Shown one piece after another: positions 23,756 through 34,463 of a stretch of DNA of 64,000 nucleotides (position 1 is its first letter; each line of letters begins with the position of its first letter). The position numbers and the translations under genes were made by a program. The notes beneath the pieces were generated by a model, which ran no database searches, had not been told where the DNA came from, and saw only the letters and a list, made by a program, of their open reading frames with translations. Source of the stretch: Lasiodiplodia sp. COLG20 (taxonomy: Eukaryota > Ascomycota > Dothideomycetes > Botryosphaeriales > Botryosphaeriaceae); assembly GCA_009801085.1 (NCBI GenBank), contig VNWV01000007.1, forward strand, positions 1,178,001 to 1,242,000, in the 5' to 3' direction.

Positions 23756-25490
23756 TCACTTCCTCGCCGCCGCATCCACAATCTTCTTCGCCGCATGCTC
23801 GGCCACAACCATGACCATCGCATTCGTGTTGCCCGTCGGCACATCGGAATGGATACCCGCATCGACGACGTAGACATTGCTCGTTCCCTTAACCAGCGGG
23901 CCCTCCTCGCCACTCTCCACAACCTGACCAAGCTGCGTCGTTCCAACAAAGTGCGCGCCGGCCGTGAAGCTCTGCAGCAGCTCGCTCGCATCGACAATCT
24001 CCTGGCCGCTCATCCAGTCGACGGGGGTCCAGTACTGCTCGCCCTTGGTGCGGAACAGCTCCAAAAGCTCGTTGAGGAGGCTGACGACGGCGTCCTTGTC
24101 GGCGGGGTCGCTGAGCCAGGGCTTCGCGGTGAAGACGGTCTTGGAGGGGTCGGTGGAGTTCAGGCCGAGCACGCCGGACGAGGTGAGGCCGCGCGTCAGG
24201 TACGTCTTGACGCTGATGGTCGACGCCTGGTCGAGCGTGACGGTGCCCTGGAAGAAGCGCTCGCGGCCGGTCGACGAGTTGGTGCGCGAGGTCCAGAAGA
24301 TGAGGCGCTGGACGCCCTGGGCGAGCGGGCCGGCGCCGGCGCTGTTGTAGAGGTCGATGTCGGCGGCCGACGGGTTCTGCGGGTCGTAGACGGCGAGCGA
24401 GCCGTTGCCGGTGGCGTTGGCGGCGGCCGTCACGTTGAGGTTGATGTAGAAGATGGGGTGGTCCTTGACGCCCTCGCCGACGGGCAGCTCGATCCAGTCG
24501 GCGCGCGGCGGCAGCGCGATGTTGGACGTCGTGCTGCCGTTGGCGACGAGCTGGATCTGCGAGGCCGGGCCGATGCCGCTGTTGAAGAGCAGGCGCGGCG
24601 TCGTCATCACGCCGGCCGCCAGCACGACCTTGCCGGTCGAGGCGCTGCTGAGGTTGATGATCTCGCGCGCGCCGCTGGCATCCTCGACCTCGACGCCCGT
24701 GGCGGTGCTGCCGGTGCGCACGACGTGGATGACCTTGGTGTGCAGCTTGAGGGTGAAGTTGGGAAGGGCCTCCGCGAGCGGCAGGTACGTCCTGACGGGG
24801 CCGGCGCGGACGGCGTTCTGCACGTTGAACGGCGGGTAGCCGTAGACCTATGATGAAAGACATGGTGAGTTCCTGCACATATACAGCAAACGCTTACTTC
24901 GAAAGATGACAACGTACATTGTGCTTCTCATCGGGCTGCGCAACGGCGTCGACCTGCTTCCAGCCATTCTCGCCCAGGAAGCCACCAAACAAGTCGAACA
25001 CGCTGGTCAGGTAGTGGCGGCCGTCCTGCGACGGCGAGACGCTACCGGGGTTACGCTCGTGCACCGCGGCCGCCGCCTCAGCGACGCCATCCTCCCAGCG
25101 CCAGCCCTCAGGCCAGGTCGCGAAGTCATCCGCGTGCGGCGGGACGAACATTTCGGCGTTGACGGTGCCGCCACCGCCCAGGATGCAGCCCGCGTTGGAC
25201 GCCGTGTCCGTGCAGAAGGTGCCGGCGGGCAGCGTCGAGCGCGCGAGGTAGCCGTAGGCCGGCACGTCGACCGACGTGACCGTGTTGTTCCATGGCAGCG
25301 TGTTGTCGTTGCCAGTCGAGTAGGCTGAGGGTCCGCCGCGCTCGAGCAGCAGCACTGAGGCGCCCGTCTCGGCGAAGCGCTCGGCCGCGATGATGCCTGC
25401 CGGGCCGCCGCCGACGACGATGTAGTCGTAGGTGGTGTTGGCGGCGAGAGCGCCGGCCGCGAAGAGGCTGATCGCTGCGGTGGAACGCAT
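23756..25490 (-). CDS. Secreted GMC-family FAD oxidoreductase (AA3, cellobiose-dehydrogenase-flavodomain-like)
   Basis: This is a flavoenzyme that oxidises an alcohol or sugar; the substrate is not predictable from sequence. Exons are 25490-24918 and 24847-23756, with a 70-nt GT-AG intron, giving 554 residues. The start at 25490 (MRSTAAISLFAAGALAAN) begins a clean signal peptide; an in-frame ATG at 25532 would put 14 polar or basic residues in front of it. Directly after the signal comes the ADP-binding site YDYIVVGGGPAGIIAAERF, with the Glu of LLLERGG for the ribose. The flavin loop CILGGGGTVNAEMFVPP has the cysteine-flanked form seen in cellobiose dehydrogenase flavodomains. The catalytic His is in GAHFVGTTQLG (about 490) and the second catalytic residue is an Asn in GNTNAMVM (about 531-533). 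There is no cytochrome domain or cellulose-binding module. The closest match by eye is AA3, possibly AA3_1-like. Confidence 0.9.
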
Positions 25491-28400
25491 CCTGGCAGTC
25501 TTCTTGAAGAGAGCTGAAAGAAAGACCTTCAAGAAGAGGAATAAAAGAGAGAGATGATATAGCTAGGAATACAGCCTACCTGACCAAGCATTCAGGCCTC
25601 TTTGCTGGAGGGGCATGGGCCTCGATATAAACCCGCCTGTGTCCATGACATCCCACCGGCCGATAGCTGCTGTCACCCGGCCATTCTTTCTTCTTCTTCG
25701 CCGCGCACCAGCCAGGGTATGACCGCGCCCAGACGTACGGACCTGCTCTTTACGAGGTAGAAGAGATGATGGGAGGTCCTCTGCGCAGATTAATCGGAAG
25801 ATCTAATCAATCAGGTCAACGGCCGGTCTTGGCTACTCCACGACCAAGGCCCTCCAGAAGACTTGGCGAGTCAGGCGTGACAAGCTAGTGGGACGAGAAG
25901 GGCAGTCAACCTGGCAGATCCATCGATTTGGCCGGCGACTACGGACATTTGTCCGTTCCGGATTCCCGTCCAAGTCGAAGGTCTGTCGAGGTAAAGAGAA
26001 AGAAGAGAATCGGAGAGTGCGTCTTTTCAGTTGTGATACTGAGATAGAAGCAGCTCATCTTCACGAAGTCAATCCTGCAGCTTTGTTGTCGAAGAGGTGG
26101 TTGTGGCAAGGTTAAAAAAGAAACTTCGGCAACTTCCTTGGCGCTTTCCGTAGGGCAGAAAGTGTCCCTGCGATGTCGGACTCGCCCCCAGGATTTGCAG
26201 GAAAAATATTCACCCAGAAGGAAGTTGGTCAGGTACATGAAACATGACGCCCGCCGATCTTTTTTTAGCTAGTCTAGCTACATAATCATTACAATGCATG
26301 ACCAAAAGGCTTAAACGACGGCAATGAGACTCAAGCATCTGTTATACTGACAGGTACTCTCAAATTGTAGAATTCTCTTAGATATACGAGCTCTGATGCC
26401 GTTTGAGCAGCCGGACGCAACCTTTGATGATTCTTACATTCGGCCAGGCTAGTAGGGGGCTGGACTCGATAGCCCTCTATGCAAATGTTTTAGACGGCAT
26501 TGATACATCTATCCCGAGGACGGGGACTTCAAATATCAGTGGCGAAAGTGGATGTTGTGGAGCCACTTGCAATCAGGCACAACGCCGCGTCGAAAGCGGT
26601 CCTGCATGTTTTAAACATTGTTCATGCTAAACTATCACATGCCCCAACTTCAGGTAATGTGGTATAAAACCTTGTCTCATCCTTCGAAGATCGGCACCCT
26701 CACCATCACCTCTATGGAACAGCAACATCTTTACACCTACAAGATATCCCACGAGTACTCCGTGTTATTCCTTCTTTTCTTTCGTTTTGTTTTTCTGTTT
26801 GTTTTCTCTTTTAGACGAGAAAGGTGCAACTGATATGGAAATCCAAATCGATACTAAGGTGATGATTATCACCAATTCACCAACAATGATGATCCATATT
26901 ATCATGTTGAGTTAATGATATTCCATAATGAAAAGCAAAAGTGTACACCAATAATAGTGTGCTAGGAATTAACAAAACTGAAATTTTATCTCTGTTGAAC
27001 GTGAAGGCAGAAAACTAAGTAAACAAGACATGTTCGAGAAAGCGTTCAGCAGCCTCCTTCGACTACAACCAGCCGAAACAGATGAGTCTGCGATGAGTAA
27101 TGCCATGGTACCTTAAATAGCATTGGTGTTTGTATCCAGAAACTCTGCACTTGATCTCATGTGCTGTAGCGCTAGGTGCTTGAGCCTTTGTTGTGCACAC
27201 ATGACTGCGCGCGGACTCATCTGACGCCACCCAGCTAAACCGCAGATCAGGCTGTGTTCGTTTGGAGGATCTTAAAAGCGCCTTGAGCTCTGTTGCATTA
27301 TAGCTGGGACAATGCCCAGTTTCTGCGAAGGCAGGTGACACGTTTGTGAAAGAGACAACTTAGACCGCCAACACTGTTTGCTGCCCGGAGCTCTGCGAGT
27401 TTATTCGCTCAGTCTGTGTTCTCTGTTCACACTCATGTTGAGAGAACGAGCATTAATTTGCTATGATGATGGAGCTCAAAATCCGGGCTTCATGGCGTGA
27501 AGCGGCAAGTCAGATATCAAAGTCATCATTAGCATGTAGTACGCAGAACCAACTGTTTACCTTTATTTGGAGCAGAAAAGGCAGTATGGAGTCGCCTGCC
27601 GATTTGAAAATTTGAACTTACTAGGCTTTGTGAAGCTCAGGAAATCGATATTTCCCTCTGTAATATATAGATGTGAACACCACTACGTCTTGTGACCAAC
27701 AAGGCGTATTACAGCAGATCAATGCGCGGCGCGCTCGTCATCCTACTGGCTGGTAATAACAGCTCAATGCTGGAGTTTTCACTTAATGGCAGGCCTGTTG
27801 TTGCGAGGTCAAATGCCATCATGTGCGTACTATTAGTCACCCAATATCTTCTGAGCGCCAATGTTCACCAACTCCACGTGTCACTCCTGAGCAGTATCGC
27901 GGTATCGACACCCGCAAAGCAAAGGTACCGACTCATGCCTCAAGCGTAGTCAGCATTGACTCCGAACTTCAACAATAAAACATCCCACTAAGTGAGCAAC
28001 AATGCTGTAAGTTTGCACATGACCCAGACACATGACACACCCTCATCAGCACTCTGCTACAGAAGTAGTCTCACCACGAAAAAGCACAGCACAACAGCTG
28101 ACCAAACGCATCAAATTACTCATTCACTCATTATCGACCTTCCAAGCCTTCACATATACCCTGCGCCGTGTTTGACTTTCAGTCAACCTTCCAGCCCATA
28201 TAGTCTACAGAGGAGAAAAAGGAAAAAGAGGGGGGAATCCAACAAAGTTTCGCCATTCGCAATGCTAATTATCGGGAGACTTCTTTCATCTCATTTTTTT
28301 TTGGGTGGGTGTTCGTTATTAATCCAGAATGATAAAAAAAAGGTTTTTCTTTTTGATCCCCTCCCATCCTTGCCAGGAAATGTGATTTGAATATTTGGAA

Positions 28401-28755
28401 CCGCCAATTTAATCCCGCGCCTTCGCCGATCGCTGTGCTCATGATGACTAAAGGACGAAAGAAAAAGAAAGAAAAAGAAGCATCCATGAAAAAGGGAAGG
28501 CATTCAGAAAGTTCAACGCCTTAGGCACCGTGCCTGCATGATGTCCGATGTTGAGGAAAGGGGGGTTGTAGAGCAGGAACGGCAAGCAAGCAGCAAAAAG
28601 CCGAAAAAGAAGAAGTCATGTGATGTCCGAAAAGAAAGAAGCCCAACCATTCCCCAAACCATTAGGACCTCCCCAAGCAGAGAGCGGATGAATGAAGCTC
28701 TCTCCTTCGTTCTCGCTTACCTGCACCTTTCGGGACCTTAGGATCGGGAAGGGAT
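25491..28755. other. 3.3-kb intergenic stretch, partly AT-rich
   Basis: This stretch lies between the start of the GMC gene and the 3' end of the Arg/Ser-rich gene. The GMC promoter should lie at its left end. The block from about 26840 to 27050 is clearly AT-rich. Frames longer than 100 codons are absent except 27992-28390, which has no coding features. I see no repeat pair, tRNA or domain. Confidence 0.5.
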
Positions 28756-30829
28756 CTAGAATGCCGCACCACCTAGCTCTCCCTCTCCATTCAGGCTTCT
28801 GAGGTGTTCATCCGCCAGATCGCCCCTCAGGCTGAATGTCTCTGCCTCCCTCTCCAAGCGCTCCCACTCCCTCTTACCCCTGCGTCCCAGAGCCTCCTTC
28901 TCAGCAATCTGCTCGCGAAGCTTGCGCGCCTCATCTTCCAGCTTCATCAGACGGCTGTTGTCGAAAAGGTCTTTCTGACGGATGCCTCCAGGCACGATCG
29001 TCGGCAAGTCCGACAGGTGTGCTGCGACGGCGCTGTTGCTCGTATTCAGGCTCGCCGTGCCAGCAGGACCGGTAGGGATGGCGGGACCGCCGATGGTCGG
29101 AGCAACAGCAGCAGCAGCGGGACCAGTAGGTGGCGTGGGATTGTTGAAGCGTTGTGTACGTGGGTAAGTGGTAGACGTACTATTAGCTGAACCGCGGAAG
29201 GGCGGGGCCCCACCGCGAGGCCCGGAAGGAGGACCGCCGTACACGCCGCCGCCGCGAGGGCCCCAATTTGCAGAACCGCGGCGAGGTCCCAAGGGTGGAG
29301 CGGCGCCGGTGTTGTCATAGGGCTGGAAGTCCCGCGGAGGGCCGCCGCCGAAGCCACCTCTACCACCACCGCGCGGACGAGACGGAGCAGAGAGGATAGG
29401 GTTGCCAGGACGAGCATGAGCAGACATAGGAACGTTAGAGGCAGGGCCTGAGGGAGGTGACATCGCAGGGTATGCGAAATTACGGGGAGTAGTTGAGGCG
29501 GGTCCTGTGGGAGGGGCGCGTGCAAAGGGCGCGTCTCCATTACGCGGTCCGGTGGGAGGGGCCGGAGCAGGAGTAGCGGGACTGCCATTGGGAAAGGGCT
29601 CGCGCTCACGAATAGGCACAGGGGGGTCGCGACGAGGTGGCGGCGGGGAACGTTCGCGCTCAATTGAACGTGGGCGGAACGGCGAGCGTGGTCGAGGAGA
29701 GAAGCGCTCAGCAGGAGGACGCTCTTCAGGCAATAAGCCAAGCCTGCTGGGATGAACTGGCGGGGAAGAGCGACGCGAGGAGGTCACAGATTCGCGGCCA
29801 GACTTCACGCCAGCGTCGTATGCAGCAGGTCTCGGAGGGGAGGGCGAGCGACGCCTCCACGAATCAACACTGTACGGATCGACCCTCTCTTCGCGACGGG
29901 GAGGCGAACGGGAACGTGGGCGGTAGCTCCGCTCGCGCGGCGGCGAGTAAGTGCGACGAGGAGGACTGGCTCAAGTTAGTAAAGTTTTTTTTTCTTTGCA
30001 GAAGATCTTTCAGTCTCACCTGTAGGCCCTCGGCCTAGGCTCTTCATAACGACCAGCCCTCGGCGGCGGCGAGGCAAGCCTCTCTCTCTTGGGCGCAGGC
30101 AGAGGTGAGCGACCACGACTGCCTACCGGTGACACATCTCTGCTCCTCTTCAGCGGCGGCGGCGATCTCTCCCTCACTGGACGTGGCGAAGGCCTATCAT
30201 ATCCGGTGTCTGCATAATCACGCACTGGTGACCGCGCACGAGTGTCCCTCCGGTAATCCTCTCGGCGAGGCGAGTACTCCCGCCTTGGCGGCGAATAGTC
30301 ACGCCGAGGAGAATAGTCTCTGCGCCGCGGCGAGTAGTCGCGCCTAGGCGAATAATCACGCCTGGGCGGAGAGTAGTCTCGGCGAGGCGGCGACCTGGGA
30401 CGAGCCCTCCACGTATCACTCTCCGGGCGAATGTATGCTCCACGAGGGCTGCGTGACCTGCGGCGGTAGACGGGCGATCGGCTTCGAGGGCGCGGAGCTC
30501 TGCTGGACGAGGGCACATACGAGTCGGCCGGAGGAGGGCGGCGTGGCGGAGAGCGCGTGGAACGGTAACTGTCGCGTGGCGGCGGAGATCTTGCAGGACG
30601 GTACGTCGACGCCGACGGCGGTGCGTAGCGCTCACCACCGGGCCTGTAAGACTGCATGTCAGCTAAAATCTTGCAACGACTGCGGTTGCGGGCGTGGACG
30701 GTGTTGGTGTTGGCCCAAGCTGGCGCGCGAGCAAGGTGCGCCGCAAATGTCGATGTTGCGGATTTGCAAAGCTAGGAAGCTCGGAATTAGCATCACCCAC
30801 CTTCGGTCCCTGTCACGGTCGCGATCCAT
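28756..30829 (-). CDS. Arg/Ser- and Pro/Gly-rich protein, probable RNA-processing factor
   Basis: This is a low-complexity RS-type protein with no folded RNA-binding domain that I can see. My model is 30829-30801, 30643-30020 and 29965-28756, giving 620 residues. The first exon is 29 nt (MDRDRDRDR), followed by a 157-nt intron with a CTGAC branch site; translation could instead start at 30657 (MQSYRPGG). The first half carries repeated RRDYSP/PRRDYSP units and many RSP/SPPR dipeptides. The middle has PPTGP repeats and RGG/GGF boxes (about RPRGGGRGGFGGG). The last 75 residues form a conserved-looking charged helix (FDNSRLMKLEDEARKLREQI) and are the only likely structured part. The second intron has a consensus CTAAC. 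The composition suggests nuclear-speckle or spliceosome association and phosphorylation by SR kinases; this is inference. It could be named serine/arginine repetitive matrix-like, but homology is not proven. Confidence 0.78.
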
Positions 30830-31639
30830 TGCGATGACGTGTCTCGGCAGGTATGTCGAGCGTCGAGGCGGCGGAGTCGCGTCCAAAGTGGTTGGTCGGT
30901 TCGATGCGCCAGCGATTGTCTAGAGGAAACGAACGAGAAAGGAGCTGGTGCAGCAAATCATCACGTGACCAGGCGTCATCGCGATGCACTCCGCCGCCAG
31001 AACCTCTGCGACCTCTGCCACAGCCTCAGTTCCAGAATCCCTTCGCAGCAAGCCAGATGCGACACCAGAGATTTGATGTTCACATGTGGGCGCGGCCATA
31101 CTCATGTGAGGCCGCGCGAGGCCTTGTTGTTCCAGCAGGTCCACCTTACGCCGGGTTCCTGAGCCGCATCGTGTTACCTGGTTGGTCCATGGTTCGGTCC
31201 CGTAGCCGCCGGCTCCAACATTGCATTTGCCTGGATTCATCAGTATGGAAACCCCACAAATGGCTCTTGGCCGTACGTTCCTCACTCCAAACCCTTCATC
31301 CCGCTCGAGAGCGCGATTCTCGGCATCATCACATCTGTATGCCCGCGAGGCATTGCGGCAGTCGACTTCGGAATCCTAGGCAGAAATTTTGCAAGCATTG
31401 ATCTTTATGGTACTCCTCCCTGATCCCGGAAACCCAGCCCATCCAGCAACGCCCGCCGGCTATGGAAGCTTTCCCTTATGCATGTCCTGAATCAACAACA
31501 ACAACTGGTATCTTGACCTCCTCCCATTAATGTCATCGTGTGTGTGGATCCCCTCATTTTCTCTAATTTTTTGAAATTCACTTGTTCCTGCTTTTTTGAG
31601 TTGTCCTGTGATCTTTCCATTGTGTCGTTCGTCTGGAGA
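30830..31639. other. Intergenic region between two minus-strand RNA-processing genes
   Basis: These 810 bases hold the promoter of the Arg/Ser-rich gene and the 3' flank of the SF3B2 gene. Short overlapping frames around 30853-31401 show no coding character. The block near 31490-31620 is T-rich on the plus strand. No tRNA or repeat is visible. Confidence 0.45.
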
Positions 31640-33451
31640 CTAGCGCCTACCGCGGCGCTCTTGATCCTTCTTCAGCCTCTTGGCACTCTCTTCGGCAATC
31701 ATTGAGCTGAGATCATCCTGGTAAGCAGAGCCCCAGCTGCCCTGCTGCTCGGCCTGACGCTGTGAGTCGTATCGCCTCTTGACTTCCTCCTTGCTGAGCC
31801 TGTCATCCCTCTCCAAGGCATCGACGTCGACACTGACGTCAACATCGCCTGCCTTCCTCTTCTTCCTACTGTTATCCTCCTGTCCGAGGACCGGAATGTT
31901 CTGCTGAGCGGTCTTGAGATCGTATGCCTTCTCGCCGCCAAAGAAGCCCGAAGTCTTGATGTTCTGTTCTGGCAGCACAGTGTAAGACGAGCGGGGTTGT
32001 GTCGGTTCCTCTGTTTCGGTGCCGCGGCGTTGTTTGCGTAGAGTGAAGTCACCACCAACACTTTCCGCGCCGCCATACTCAGATGGGACAGTCGAGGCCA
32101 TGCCGCCAGGTGTGACAAGGCCGCTGGCATCCATTCCGCCAGCATCCGACTCTTCGTCCTCATCCTCCTCCTCTTCTTCGCTCTCTTCCTCTTCCTCCGA
32201 TTCCTCTTCGGGTTCCTGCAGTTCGCCCCAGAGCGTCTTTTCAACAGGCTCACCGACAGGCTCAGGTTGGTTCGGCTGAAGAACACCAAAGACATCGCCT
32301 CCGTAGAGGGGTCTGTTGTACTCATCAACCGGAGGCTTGCCATATCCACCAGGATGGAAACCCCACTGAGCCCCAGGGGGCGGCGGCGCATTGAGACCGG
32401 GGATCTTCAGTGCAGGGTACGAAGGAGGAGGACCGAAACGCTGCATGTTTATCAGCCAGGGCGGAGGAGCACCAGGCGGAATGTTCAAAGCCTCTTTCAG
32501 CTCCTCACTAAGCTCACCGGGACGCAAGTGTTTCAAGTTGGTCTCGTACTCCTTGCCCTCGTAGTACACTTCGCCATATCTAGTCAGCTCCGGCTTCGTC
32601 TGGAATCTGAAGAAGGCCTCATAGAGCTTCTGATAGTCAATGTCGAGCTTGTTCAGCTTGCCCTGCACGCGCTCCCTCTGCTTCTGCTTCAATGTCTGTT
32701 GGTCTTGCTTCTCAAGGACAGCATCGCGCATCTCAGCAATACCAGTCTCTTGAATGAACTTAGGAAGGGCGAAGGGTGGCTTTTCGATACCCCGTTTCGA
32801 CGAAAGGTACTCGCGCTTGAGCGACCAGTGGCTCGGGACAGGGACGACGTTGCGGTGAGATTTGATGGCGACGAGTAAGCGAGGGTCGGGTGAAGAGGTA
32901 TCGGTCCAGTCGACCAGTTCAGGTTTCCTGACCAGGGCCTTCAGTTCTGCTACGGACAGCTTGTTCATCTCCTTCTTCTTTTTCTTTGACAGCTGCTTGG
33001 GCTGATCATCGTCCTCCTCCTCCGGGACTTCATCTTCATCCCACATGACCTCGGGCTTTTGAACCTGTTGACTGTCACTCTTTTCCGCATTCTCGAACTC
33101 CTGGAATCTCTCAAGAACATCCTTGAACTGCTCGTAGAGCGGGTCGTCAAAGCTGATATCGTCTTGAATGGAGACGAGAGCCTGAGACGAAGCAGTGTTG
33201 CCGTCGGTGACAGGTTCGGCATCGTTATCAGGTCTAGCTTCGGTTTCGGGCTCTGCGGGCGGCGCAACACCGTTTTCGGCAACGGCAGGTTGTTCAGAAA
33301 CTTCTCTGGAAGATGCAGTCTACTGAGGTTAGTCAAACAAGCCGCGGAGATGGGGGACAGTTGTGGAACAGCTCACCTCGGCCTTCTCCTTCTTCGCCTT
33401 CGCGCGGCGCCATGCGTTCTTGCTCGCCGCTTTCTTCGCGTTGCCCGACAT
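31640..33451 (-). CDS. CUS1: U2 snRNP SF3b subunit SF3B2/SAP145 (Cus1 homologue)
   Basis: This is the splicing factor that helps anchor U2 snRNP at the branch site as part of SF3b, in the nucleus. Exons are 33451-33377 and 33319-31640, joined by a 57-nt intron with a CTAAC branch and a TAG acceptor (the nearer CAG would put a stop in frame), giving 584 residues. The N-terminus is a basic helix (MSGNAKKAASKNAWRRAKAKKEK). The hallmark SF3B2 block begins around residue 150: LVDWTDTSSPDPRLLVAIKSHRNVVPVPSHW, then FALPKFIQETGI (DUF382). The PSP domain follows at about 305-350, with PPGAPPPWLINMQRFGPPPSYP and the GLNAPPPPGAQWGFHPGGYGKPP segment. An acidic Glu/Asp run (EEESEEEEESEEEEEDEDEE) and a charged C-terminal tail follow. 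The length matches fungal Cus1-type proteins. Identity is near certain. Confidence 0.96.
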
Positions 33452-34422
33452 TTTGACTAGTCTCGGCTGGCGAGCGCAGTCGTACAGGCTTGTGAGCAAG
33501 AAAGGCGGGGTGGGTGGAGGATGGTGATGCCGAAGGCGTGGATGAAGTTGTGCTGCTGCGACGTCGAGGGCGGTCGCGAAGTTCGAGCTCCGCGCCAAGA
33601 CTTGCATTTTGGCGGCGGTCGCCCAGGCGTTGCCGCCCCGATAAGGATAACAGCGACCACTACCTCGGTGCGCTGCACTCATCACAACCACCAAAACCGA
33701 CGGCGACATGTATTTTGGCGCTCTTTTGCTTGCGCGATCTGCGAGCTGGATAACCACTACGAAGCGGACATGCATCAAGCGTCCTGACGGTACCTCCTCT
33801 GTGTGTGTCTGCGTCGCGCTGATCAACTGTTCCTTCCTCTAGCGGAGCACATGAGCAACACTAGAGATCTTGCTCACTCGAGCTACGGCAATGCGCAGGC
33901 CAATCAAAATATCGCGCGCTTCTCAGCCGTGTAATGCAATCTCGCAGCGCGTTCTACGGTCGTTTTGGTTAGTAGCTACAGCCTCTTCATAGACATTCAT
34001 CTGCTACAATCCGCGTTCTAAACCCCAGAACTGGCGAGCTAGTTGGCATTGGTATAGAAGTTTACAACTGCAAATTGTCAGGGTTGACTTTCAACAAACT
34101 CTTCCCACATGTAAGAGGCCCGCAGACCGTACCTTACAGAAAAAGTAGAGAGATCTCCGATGCAAATATCGAGCCATTCGTGGCACTGTTGCTGCCACGT
34201 CAAGCCGTGAGCGGACCGGCTCCACGTGGTTGCGTCCCTGACCCGGCTTACCCTCGTTTACACCTGCACACGAATGAGAGATGCCGGCAAATGAAGCGTT
34301 TCACTCAGAGGAATCATTTGCATGTCGCAACTGACGACATAACGCTTGGCGCCGCCTGGAATCCGCGTTTCGCATTTCCTCTAAAAGGCAATGCACCTCG
34401 GAGCGTCTCCGCAGCCGACATT

Positions 34423-34463
<41 letters not shown>

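Noticed and set aside
23795..24853. Plus-strand frame of 352 codons opposite the GMC gene
   Set aside because: It lies entirely opposite a well-supported coding exon and has the low-complexity composition of a complement frame.
31150..31215. Short GGTTCGGTCCC string resembling a tRNA T-loop
   Set aside because: There is no matching acceptor stem or anticodon arm around it.
28756..33451. A co-regulated cluster of mRNA-processing genes (Arg/Ser protein, SF3B2, Pumilio, EDC4)
   Set aside because: They are separated by unrelated genes and lie in both orientations; the grouping looks like chance among housekeeping genes.
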